The notes below the pieces were generated by a model. The model saw nothing but the letters and a program-made list of their open reading frames with translations, did not search any database and was not told where the DNA came from. A stretch of 32,614 nt of DNA from a bacterium (GTDB taxonomy: Bacteria > Patescibacteriota > Microgenomatia > UBA1406 > GWC2-37-13): the NCBI GenBank assembly GCA_021796235.1, contig JAJYOJ010000011.1, positions 1 to 32,614 of the forward strand, given 5' to 3'. Positions within the stretch are counted from its first letter, which is position 1. Every line of letters begins with the position of its first letter. The position numbers and the translations under genes were made by a program. This document shows, one piece after another, positions 22,324 through 29,436 of this stretch.

Positions 22324-22351
22324 AATCTTATATAGTCGAAAGTATAAGATT
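22324..22351. repeat. Inverted repeat near the recombinase (terminator or recombination site)
   Basis: AATCTTATA (22324-22332) and TATAAGATT (22343-22351) are perfect 9-bp arms around a 10-bp centre. The preceding AAAGTATAATCTCATATAATC shares AAAGTATAA with the right arm region. It sits between the end of the glycan operon and the recombinase unit. It could be a weak transcription terminator or the inverted core arms of a tyrosine-recombinase site. Confidence 0.45.
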
Positions 22352-22381
22352 AGCTTTATCAATAAATTCAAATAATTGTAG

Positions 22382-22621
22382 TTATTTTTTCTTTTGCAAC
22401 GCTTCCAGTATTTTCATTATACCTTTCAAATTATCGTTTAACCCGTCTACCTGTTTGGTAAATGAATTACTTTGCTTATTGATCTTACTCATAATCTCAT
22501 CAACTCTTTTTTTGTACGTAGTATTATATCGCTTGTAAAACAGCCAAAATACAAAAGCAGCCACGATTCCGCTTGTTAAAATCGACGTTAAAATAACATC
22601 TATCACAATAAAATTAATCAT
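22382..22621 (-). CDS. Small membrane-anchored coiled-coil protein
   Basis: A 79-aa protein from the ATG at 22621 (MINFIVIDVILTSIL). One N-terminal membrane helix (about 3-29) is followed by a basic stretch (YKRYNTTYKKR) and a heptad-like helix (IMSKINKQSNSFTKQVDGLNDNLKGIMKILEAL). The open frame goes back to 22639, but the start at 22621 overlaps the recombinase stop by 8 bp, the typical coupling spacing in this window. No family is recognised. It is encoded downstream of and coupled to the recombinase. Confidence 0.6.
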   Translation of the reverse strand: MINFIVIDVILTSILTSGIVAAFVFWLFYKRYNTTYKKRVDEIMSKINKQSNSFTKQVDGLNDNLKGIMKILEALQKKK

Positions 22622-23879
22622 TAGAATTAATAATATCAATAGTTAACCTCTTATTGTTAAGCTTAAAATTCTTCAATTTCAGCTTTTTATTGTCAGAGTC
22701 AACCAGTGAAGCTACTATTTTACTAAATATTTTTTTAATTTCCATAAATGAGGATAAATCACCGTTTTGGGGGATTACGTTTTTGAGATCGTCTATTTTT
22801 GTATTCGTTTCCTGATAATACTCTTGCGTCTGATGTTTAAGCGAGGAATAAAGTTTTGATGTGAATTCGTTTATGGCGTTTTTGACAATGAGATAATCGA
22901 AGCGCGGATCTTGTTCCAGTTTAAAATTTCTGATCGTTTTTTCGATTGCGGCAATAAATTCTTTAGGTTCAACATGGTTTCTTACAAATGGATGCCGAAA
23001 CATTCCATGTTTGATAAACTCGGCGGCAATGTGAATATAAATCATTGTCGATTTTATGTCTTTGTGACCTAAAACTACTTGGACTAGGCCAATATCTTCG
23101 GTTGCCATATACAGAAAAGTTCCATATGTGTGACGGAAAAGATGGGGATGAACTCGTTTTGTCACACCGGCCAGTTTTGCCGCATATCTTAAGTCTTTGC
23201 TAAAATCTTGCGCGTGCATCTTTTTTCCCATAAGATTTCTAAATACGATATCGTCTTCGCTTCGGCCATTAATCAATGTTTTTAATCTGCTAACTAAAGG
23301 CTCTGTGATGAAAAGTGTCCGGCTTTGTTTATTCTTTGTGATATCGGCCGGAATGATTATTTTATTGTTAGCCAAATCAACATATTTAATTTTAAGGGAG
23401 GCGCTTTCATCAAATCGACAACCAGTATAGGCAAGAAACATCCGGAATGTTTGCAAGATAAACTGGTGCCATTCGAGACGATCGCTTCGGCTCTTTTTCA
23501 AAGTATTTGCATATATAATTCTCTCGACTTCTTCCTGAGAAAGGATAATAATCGCTGGTCTGTATTTTGGATACGAATGAACACCATCGAAAGCGTCGGT
23601 AATTATTTTTCTATCTTTAAAATAAAAATCAAGTTGGCGTAGGGAACTGATATAAGTATTTAAAGTATTATTGTTGGATCGCTTTTGGGAAAGTTGATAT
23701 AAAAATTCCTCGACTGCATCTTTGGTAATTTCTTTTTTATTATCTTTCAACCATCTTATAAAAATTCTATAACGACTCAAACAATGCCTCCGACTATTGG
23801 GGGATCTTAAGTTACTTTTTGTTGTAACATAGCGTTCAAAATCTTTTTCGTCATGGCTACAAATATTCTGGTCGCTCAT
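22614..23879 (-). CDS. Tyrosine recombinase (XerC/D or integrase type) with C-terminal extension
   Basis: A 421-aa protein. An N-terminal SAM-like core-binding domain (about 10-100) is followed by a catalytic domain in which all six residues are visible: R155 (GCRFDE), K184, H246-x-x-R249 (HLFRHTYGT), H272 (GHKDIKST) and Y281 (MIYIH). It should therefore be active. About 130 residues after the tyrosine (290-421) are beyond the usual length and include a helical, possibly coiled-coil part; their role is unknown. A weak promoter TTGCAT-17-TATAGG lies upstream on the minus strand. Its position right against ftsZ marks a probable edge of the accessory island. Confidence 0.92.
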   Translation of the reverse strand: MSDQNICSHDEKDFERYVTTKSNLRSPNSRRHCLSRYRIFIRWLKDNKKEITKDAVEEFLYQLSQKRSNNNTLNTYISSLRQLDFYFKDRKIITDAFDGVHSYPKYRPAIIILSQEEVERIIYANTLKKSRSDRLEWHQFILQTFRMFLAYTGCRFDESASLKIKYVDLANNKIIIPADITKNKQSRTLFITEPLVSRLKTLINGRSEDDIVFRNLMGKKMHAQDFSKDLRYAAKLAGVTKRVHPHLFRHTYGTFLYMATEDIGLVQVVLGHKDIKSTMIYIHIAAEFIKHGMFRHPFVRNHVEPKEFIAAIEKTIRNFKLEQDPRFDYLIVKNAINEFTSKLYSSLKHQTQEYYQETNTKIDDLKNVIPQNGDLSSFMEIKKIFSKIVASLVDSDNKKLKLKNFKLNNKRLTIDIINSND

Positions 23880-23977
23880 ATTTTTATTACAGCCTATAGC
23901 CTTTTGTAATCATCCATGCAACATAATGAAAATTGTAAGAAAAGTGATAATTTTCAGCATAATCTTAATAATATCCC

Positions 23978-24007
23978 TTGACAATGGTTAATAACTTTCG
24001 TTATTAT
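23978..24007 (+). promoter_or_regulatory. Strong orphan promoter between recombinase and ftsZ
   Basis: TTGACA (23978-23983), an 18-bp spacer and TATTAT (24002-24007), pointing towards the 3' end of ftsZ where no ordinary gene exists on this strand. It contains the inverted repeat AATAAC-TTTC-GTTATT across the spacer and -10. Confidence 0.5.
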
Positions 24008-24034
24008 AAAATTAAACAAAGGGATGATAACTTT

Positions 24035-24070
24035 GTGAGATCTATAAAATACGTAGAAATGTTTAAGTAG
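24035..24070 (+). CDS. Eleven-codon mini-frame with strong ribosome site
   Basis: A GTG start follows AAAGGGATGAT by normal spacing and encodes MRSIKYVEMFK before TAG. The ribosome site lies in a hairpin ACAAAG...CTTTGT (24016-24036). It may be the truncated 5' end of a host gene cut off when the island inserted, or a leader peptide. Nothing similar follows on this strand. Confidence 0.2.
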   Translation: MRSIKYVEMFK

Positions 24071-24076
24071 TTTAAT

Positions 24077-25222
24077 TCACTTCTTCCTTAGGAAAGCGGG
24101 GATGTCGAATTCAGATTCTTCTTCGAGGATTTTTTCTTCTTCTGCGTCACTTAAAGCTGTTGAATCTTTTTCGGGCGGTCTTATTTCTCTTTCTTCTACT
24201 TCCCCTTCAGATTTTTTTATTGCTTCCTGTAGAGTCGGTTCTTTTCGAAAATGCATAAATCTTAAGTGTTGTTCATTGAAGCGAGTTGCAATGATTGTGA
24301 TTTTAATCTGATCCATCATTTTATCGTCAATAACGGCTCCAAATATAATATCAGCATCAGGATCAACGCTTTTTGCAATAATAGATGCTGCTTCGTCAAT
24401 CTCACTCATTGCGAGATCCGATCCGCCCACAACATTGAAAAGCACGCCTTTTGCACCTTCAATCGAGACATCCAGGAGAGGAGAAGATATAGCTTGTTTA
24501 ATTGCCCCCATTGCCCGTTTATCCCCGGTTCCTATTCCGACTCCCATCAGTGCCGTACCTGCGCCGGTCATAATTGATCGCACATCTGCAAAGTCGACAT
24601 TTATAAGTCCGGGAGTTGTAATGAGCTCGGCAATTCCTTTTACTCCCTGATGAAGTACAGAATCAATCCTGTTAAAAGCCTCAAGAATTGGGGTTTTTTT
24701 GTCGATCAGCTGGAGAATTCGTTGGTTTGGAACTACGATTAAAGTATCGACCTTTTCTTTAAGTTTGCCTATTCCATCCTCGGCGGCAATTTTTCGCCTG
24801 GTTCCTTCAAACTCAAATGGTTTGGTTACAACTGCGACGGTTAAAATCCCGAGCTCCTTTGCAAGGTTGGCCACGATTGGCGAAGCGCCGGTGCCGGTTC
24901 CTCCGCCCTGGCCGGCAGTTATAAAAATCATGTCGGCGCCCTCAATCTCTTCTTTAATCTGATCTTTTGATTCCTCCGCGGCTTGCCGCCCAACTTCTGG
25001 ATCGCCACCCGAACCCAAACCTTTTGTCAATTTTTCGCCGATTTGAATTTTTATTGCAGCTTTATTGGCAAGAAGCGCTTGGGCATCGGTATTTATCGCT
25101 ATGAACTCAACGCCGGAGATACCTCCCTCGCTGATCATTGAAGAAATTGCATTGCCGCCGCCTCCGCCTATTCCTACGACTTTTATTTTTGCCGGTTGGC
25201 CAGCTCTTGGTTTAATTAACAT
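24077..25222 (-). CDS. ftsZ: Cell division protein FtsZ
   Basis: A 381-aa tubulin-like GTPase that forms the division ring. The N-terminal GTP-binding loop (IKVVGIGGGGGNAISSM), the tubulin signature GGGTGTGASPIVANLAKE, and the T7 region NVDFADVRSIM with its catalytic aspartates are all present. A short acidic linker (about 335-370) leads to the conserved C-terminal peptide FDIPAFLRKK, the docking site for FtsA and other partners. The ATG follows the ftsA stop with no gap. It is last in the minus-strand division cluster. Confidence 0.98.
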   Translation of the reverse strand: MLIKPRAGQPAKIKVVGIGGGGGNAISSMISEGGISGVEFIAINTDAQALLANKAAIKIQIGEKLTKGLGSGGDPEVGRQAAEESKDQIKEEIEGADMIFITAGQGGGTGTGASPIVANLAKELGILTVAVVTKPFEFEGTRRKIAAEDGIGKLKEKVDTLIVVPNQRILQLIDKKTPILEAFNRIDSVLHQGVKGIAELITTPGLINVDFADVRSIMTGAGTALMGVGIGTGDKRAMGAIKQAISSPLLDVSIEGAKGVLFNVVGGSDLAMSEIDEAASIIAKSVDPDADIIFGAVIDDKMMDQIKITIIATRFNEQHLRFMHFRKEPTLQEAIKKSEGEVEEREIRPPEKDSTALSDAEEEKILEEESEFDIPAFLRKK

Positions 25223-26488
25223 TTAGGGTATGAACTGTTTAAAGAAATCTTTAACCTTGGTTAAATTGAAACCGCCGGAAAAATCTTTCAGTATCTTATC
25301 AAAATTTTTAAATCCTTTTTCGTCAATTATAAGATCTTGTCCCCTGATAAGCAAACCAACCAGAGTAGCATTTTGCGGATTTACAATCTCATCGATTAAA
25401 CCTGTCACTCCCTCGGGAATACCGATCCGAACCGGAAGACCTAAAACTTTTTTTTCAATCTGTAATAATCCAACTGTTTCTGCTCCTCCACCAGTTATTA
25501 CCAATCCGGAAGGAATATTGCTAGTAAATTCGCTCTTTTCAATTTCATCAAATATCAATTTGAATATTTCTTCAATTCGAGCGGCAATAATTCCGTCAAT
25601 TAAAGTTTTTAAAGAAACATCAGTAACATGTTCGGGTAGTCCAAGTTGCACAAAATTTAATTCTTCGTCTTTTTTAAAAGTTTTCGCCTTCTTTTCAAAA
25701 TTTTGACTGACATAGAGTTTAATTTTTTCGGCGGAGTCCAATGAAACTCGTAGTCCTACCGCTATGTCATTGGTGATATGGCGGGCTCCGATTGGGATTG
25801 AGGATGAGTAGGAAAGTGCACCGTCAACGTAGATACAGATGTCGGTTTTGCCTCCTCCCAAATCAACCAAAACAACACCTAGTTCTTTTTCCGTATCGGT
25901 AAGTACCGCGTCAGCTGCTGCGACTGCCGAGAAAATAAAGCCTTGGTTATCAAGTCCTAAAAGCGATAGGGCTCGGTCTATATTTTTAAGATTGGTTTGA
26001 GAAGCTGTAATAATATGGGTGTCAACCTCAAGTCTCACGCCGGTCATACCAACCGGATTTTTAATACCAGTTTGGCCGTCAACAATAAATTCACGGGGCG
26101 TAACTTCAATGATTTGCTTGGTTTGCGATAACGAAATTGCCCGCGCGGCTTCGACAACGCGCTCGATATCGGCACCCGATATTTCACCTTGAGGATTCGA
26201 AACCGCCACAACTCCATGTGAATTCAGTGAAGCGATATGAGGGCCGCCGACACCGACAAAAACCTTGGTGATTTTATGACCAGCCATACGTTCGGCTTTT
26301 TCGACGCTTTCCTCAATCGAGGCTGTAACTTGATCTATATCGATTATAAGGCCTCTTTTTACACCTCTGGAGACGGTTGAATTAAAACCAATGATTCTTA
26401 TCATCGGTTCATCCTCTGATTTAATACCGACCAAAGTTCCTATCTTTGAGCTCCCAATATCCAAAGCTGCAAGCAATGTTTCTGCCAT
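25223..26488 (-). CDS. ftsA: Cell division protein FtsA
   Basis: A 421-aa actin-like ATPase that tethers FtsZ to the membrane. The phosphate-1 motif LAALDIGSSKIGTLVG, the SHS2-domain segment (VTASIEESVEKAERMAGHKITKVFVGVGG), VVLVDLGGGKTDI (phosphate 2) and GLVITGGGAETVGL (adenosine motif) are in the right order. The C-terminus NLTKVKDFFKQFIP is an amphipathic helix, the membrane anchor. The stop abuts the ftsZ start, so the two are co-translated at a coupled ratio. Confidence 0.97.
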   Translation of the reverse strand: MAETLLAALDIGSSKIGTLVGIKSEDEPMIRIIGFNSTVSRGVKRGLIIDIDQVTASIEESVEKAERMAGHKITKVFVGVGGPHIASLNSHGVVAVSNPQGEISGADIERVVEAARAISLSQTKQIIEVTPREFIVDGQTGIKNPVGMTGVRLEVDTHIITASQTNLKNIDRALSLLGLDNQGFIFSAVAAADAVLTDTEKELGVVLVDLGGGKTDICIYVDGALSYSSSIPIGARHITNDIAVGLRVSLDSAEKIKLYVSQNFEKKAKTFKKDEELNFVQLGLPEHVTDVSLKTLIDGIIAARIEEIFKLIFDEIEKSEFTSNIPSGLVITGGGAETVGLLQIEKKVLGLPVRIGIPEGVTGLIDEIVNPQNATLVGLLIRGQDLIIDEKGFKNFDKILKDFSGGFNLTKVKDFFKQFIP

Positions 26489-26494
26489 AACGAT

Positions 26495-27208
26495 TTAAAA
26501 TTGCACAACTGGTTTATCAAACCTTAAATCCAAGGTTTTGAAATCAACTGCCTCCATCTTGAATCTAGTGATTATCGTTTCCAAATCGTAGGCTTCTCTA
26601 TTCAAGTCGGCAATTGACGTAAATATTATTTTTTTACTATTCAAATTAAATACTAACATATCAATATCTTGTATATCAATAGTATCAACCCTGACATTTA
26701 GAGTATTTAGTTTGTTTAAAAAGAAGATTGCCGCTTTAAGATCGGGATAGCTGATGTAATCGCCGGCGTTATTTTGATAATAATAAAACTGCTGATAATA
26801 ATGAATCAGAGGAAGTGCGGGAGGATTTTTTTTTATTTTAGCTATTATTCTTCCGTCATTTCCTAAAACAAAAAAACCCGGCGAAGTTTGCAGATCGGCA
26901 ATTGGCTGATAAGTTTGAACGTAAATGGTTATTTTATTTGGATAATTTTTTTGAATTGTTACCTTTTCTATCTGGGGGTTTTGTTGTACCAGTTTTTTTC
27001 CGACGGTAGCAGTTTTTAAAAATAACAAATTTTGCATATTCAGTTCGGCAAGTCCGGTGAGATTCTCATAGGTTTTTCCAACGACCTCAATTTTTTTTAT
27101 CTCGAGTGATAAATTTATTAAATAAATTAAAATAAATATAAAAATTAGAAGAAAGAAAAATAGCGTTATTCTAAACAAGAATATTTTCAGTGATTTTTTC
27201 TGCCGCAT
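26495..27208 (-). CDS. ftsQ: FtsQ-like division protein with POTRA domain
   Basis: A 237-aa bitopic protein. It has a basic cytoplasmic start (MRQKKSLK), one membrane helix (about 10-33), and a POTRA domain (EIKKIEVVGKTYENLTGLAEL...VQQNPQIEKVTIQKNYPNKITIYV), followed by the FtsQ beta domain. It is expected to sit in the divisome on the outer face of the membrane and link FtsA/FtsZ to wall synthesis. Low sequence conservation is normal for the family. The start overlaps murG by 38 bp. Its place between murG and ftsA is the usual dcw order. Confidence 0.88.
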   Translation of the reverse strand: MRQKKSLKIFLFRITLFFFLLIFIFILIYLINLSLEIKKIEVVGKTYENLTGLAELNMQNLLFLKTATVGKKLVQQNPQIEKVTIQKNYPNKITIYVQTYQPIADLQTSPGFFVLGNDGRIIAKIKKNPPALPLIHYYQQFYYYQNNAGDYISYPDLKAAIFFLNKLNTLNVRVDTIDIQDIDMLVFNLNSKKIIFTSIADLNREAYDLETIITRFKMEAVDFKTLDLRFDKPVVQF

Positions 27209-28280
27209 CGGTTGTGTAGAATTTTTTTAACTTTGTAAAGGAATTTTTATACTTTTCAAGATTCTCAAAGACAAAATTAATTAAATCAAAAAGCTTCTTA
27301 GGCGGTTCGGATTGCTGAAAGATTTCTCCTAAACCGTTTTTTGCAAATATTTCAGCTTGCCGTTCCTGCTCCCGACCGGATGACCAGGGGAGTGGAATGA
27401 GAATGGCCGGTTTTTTTAAAGCTATTAGTTCAAAAAAAGTATTGGCACCCGATCGACCGACCACAAGATCAGTCATCTGATAAATATAACCAGCTTCATC
27501 TTCCAAAAAATGTTCTTTCAAAAAATAGTTTTTCTTAAGCTCTCCCGGAAGTTTGCTGCTTATTTCGGTAAGTCTTTCAAAATCATGATACTCTTTTATT
27601 GCTCCGGTTTGGTGAATGATGATATATTTTTTCAGAAGCTCTTGGAGGTTTTTTTCAATGAGGACGTTAACGCTGTGGGAACCGAGACTTCCGCCGGTCA
27701 CATAAATTACTTGCTTGTTTTTTTCAATCTCAAAGGGTTTTTTTATAACTTTAAAGATTCCTTGTCGTATCGGATTGCCAACGGTCCTGGTTTTTCCAGA
27801 CGGGAAATATTTTTCAGTCTCTTCAAATGAAACAAAAACTTTTTTAGCGATTTTTCCTATTAGTTTATTGGCGAAACCTGGATTTAAGGTTTGTTCATGC
27901 GTGTAAACTGGAATACGAAATAGCCGTCCAACCATCGCTATTGGTAAGGCAATAAAGCCGCCAAACGATAAGATTGCATCAGGTTTTTCTTCCCTAATTA
28001 TTTTAGCGGCCCTGACAAATCCGTAAGGTATTCTTAAGGCGTTGATTAAACTTTTTGCATTAACAAGTCGTGTGAATCTTCCGGCGGGTAGATTTTTAAA
28101 CGGGATTTTATGCCGGGTAATTTCTTGGTATTCAAGCGATATAGTTTTCTCAAAATCCGAGGAATATTTTCTGCCGACATAGACCATATTTAAGGTTTTT
28201 GTTTTCGACTCAAGCTTTTCAATAACGGCAAGTGCCGGCGTCAAATGACCGCCGGTTATAAGTAGTTTCATATAAGACAT
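27171..28280 (-). CDS. murG: MurG, lipid II-forming N-acetylglucosaminyltransferase
   Basis: A 369-aa GT28 enzyme that adds GlcNAc to lipid I on the inner membrane face. The N-terminal loop is MKLLITGGHLTPALAVIEKL, shortened relative to the common GGTGGH. The acceptor half has RIPVYTHEQTLNPGFANK and the donor half has VIYVTGGSLGSHSVN and GRSGANTFFELIALKKPAILIPLP, with the E269-type glutamate region present. Starts at 28280 (MSYMKLL) and 28271 (MKLL) are both possible, and neither has a strong ribosome site. It lies between ftsW and ftsQ. Confidence 0.95.
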   Translation of the reverse strand: MSYMKLLITGGHLTPALAVIEKLESKTKTLNMVYVGRKYSSDFEKTISLEYQEITRHKIPFKNLPAGRFTRLVNAKSLINALRIPYGFVRAAKIIREEKPDAILSFGGFIALPIAMVGRLFRIPVYTHEQTLNPGFANKLIGKIAKKVFVSFEETEKYFPSGKTRTVGNPIRQGIFKVIKKPFEIEKNKQVIYVTGGSLGSHSVNVLIEKNLQELLKKYIIIHQTGAIKEYHDFERLTEISSKLPGELKKNYFLKEHFLEDEAGYIYQMTDLVVGRSGANTFFELIALKKPAILIPLPWSSGREQERQAEIFAKNGLGEIFQQSEPPKKLFDLINFVFENLEKYKNSFTKLKKFYTTDAAEKITENILV

Positions 28281-28298
28281 TGTACCACTCTGAAAGAT

Positions 28299-29402
28299 TC
28301 AGGTAATTTTTGCCCGTTTGGCAATATTTATTAGGATTCCCATAAGAGCAAAGGATATAAGAATATTGGAGCCTCCGTATGAGATAAAGGGTAAAGGCAC
28401 GCCAGTCAGGGGAGAAAGATTTACCATGCCTGCAAGATTAATAATGAGCTGAAGATTAAAAATAACAAAAATGCCAACCGCGAGAAGCTTACCAAAGCGA
28501 TCAGGAGATGAGGTTGCGACACGGTAGAGCTGGATAATGAAAAAGAGAAAGAGACAGATTAATAGAAACCCTCCGATAAATCCAAACTCTTCGGCTATTA
28601 TTGCGAAAATTGAGTCGGTGTGAGCCTCGGGAAGGAATAGATATTTCTGGCGCGAAGCACCAAATCCCCGTCCCAACAAGCCGCCATTACCTAAAGATAT
28701 TAAAATCTGGTTTATATGATAAGTAATGCCTTGTGGGTCAAGCGCCGGATTAAAAAAAGCCATGAGACGCTTGAATCGGTAAGGAGAAAATTTAATCAGG
28801 AGAAGGCCAATGCCAAAGGCTGCTGGCACAAGTAAAAACAGATAAAATGTTTCTATCCCGGCCATAAAATAAATAATTATACTTAGTAGGAAAACAATAG
28901 ATGCTGTTCCCATGTCGGGTTGAAGAATTATTAAAAGCATGAGAATCCCAAGAAGAATAATAAACGAAAAAAAACGTTTCCTTTCCTTACTTATGAACCA
29001 GGAGGAAAGATAAATAATAACGCTGAATTTGGCAAGTTCTGTAGGTTGGAGATTTATTAAGCCAAAATCAATCCAACGTCTAGCTCCGCCTGCGCTATAC
29101 CCGATTCCGGGGATCAAAACTGCAAAAAGTAAGACGATAGTTCCCAACATAAATATAAACGAAAGGTAGTAAAGCTGATGATAGTCAAAAATTGACAAAA
29201 AAATCATTACCGCTATTCCCAGCGCGATCCAAATTATTTGGAGTTTTAAATAATGAAAGCTGTCGCCAAACTGCGTGTAGCTATTGACTGAGGATGCTTC
29301 GAAAACAAAAAAAAGGCCCAAAATAGATAGAACTATTGGTAACGAGAATAGCCAAGGCAGCAGAGTGTTTTTCTTTTTAACCGTTCCTGTAATCCTTCTC
29401 AT
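28299..29402 (-). CDS. ftsW: FtsW, SEDS-family septal peptidoglycan polymerase
   Basis: A 367-aa polytopic protein with about ten membrane helices. SEDS landmarks are GGARRWIDFGLINLQPTELAKF, LILQPDMGTASIVFL (with the catalytic Asp), NQILISLGNGGLLGRGFGASRQKYLFLPEAHTDSIFAIIAEEFGFIG and GVPLPFISYGGSNILISF. FtsW polymerises glycan strands with a partner PBP at the septum. Its first position in the division cluster, next to murG, favours FtsW over RodA; a second SEDS gene at the window end is then the RodA candidate. A TACAAT box (29412-29417) lies 9 bp before the ATG. Confidence 0.93.
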   Translation of the reverse strand: MRRITGTVKKKNTLLPWLFSLPIVLSILGLFFVFEASSVNSYTQFGDSFHYLKLQIIWIALGIAVMIFLSIFDYHQLYYLSFIFMLGTIVLLFAVLIPGIGYSAGGARRWIDFGLINLQPTELAKFSVIIYLSSWFISKERKRFFSFIILLGILMLLIILQPDMGTASIVFLLSIIIYFMAGIETFYLFLLVPAAFGIGLLLIKFSPYRFKRLMAFFNPALDPQGITYHINQILISLGNGGLLGRGFGASRQKYLFLPEAHTDSIFAIIAEEFGFIGGFLLICLFLFFIIQLYRVATSSPDRFGKLLAVGIFVIFNLQLIINLAGMVNLSPLTGVPLPFISYGGSNILISFALMGILINIAKRAKIT

Positions 29403-29436
29403 CCAATTTTAATTGTACATGATATAATTTTTAGAT
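29403..29436. promoter_or_regulatory. Divergent ftsW/ileS promoter region
   Basis: Only 34 bp separate the two start codons. TATAAT (29423-29428) faces ileS, 8 bp before its ATG. TACAAT on the minus strand (29412-29417) faces ftsW, 9 bp before its ATG. Both transcripts would be essentially leaderless. The -35 elements would fall partly within the opposite genes and are not clear. Confidence 0.6.

Noticed and set aside
1-24076. Complete prophage
   Set aside because: Fibre-like proteins and a recombinase are present, but no terminase, portal, capsid, tape-measure or replication gene is seen in the window.
24435-24962. Plus-strand open frames across ftsZ
   Set aside because: Shadows of ftsZ; low-complexity Ser/Pro/Ile composition and no start signals.
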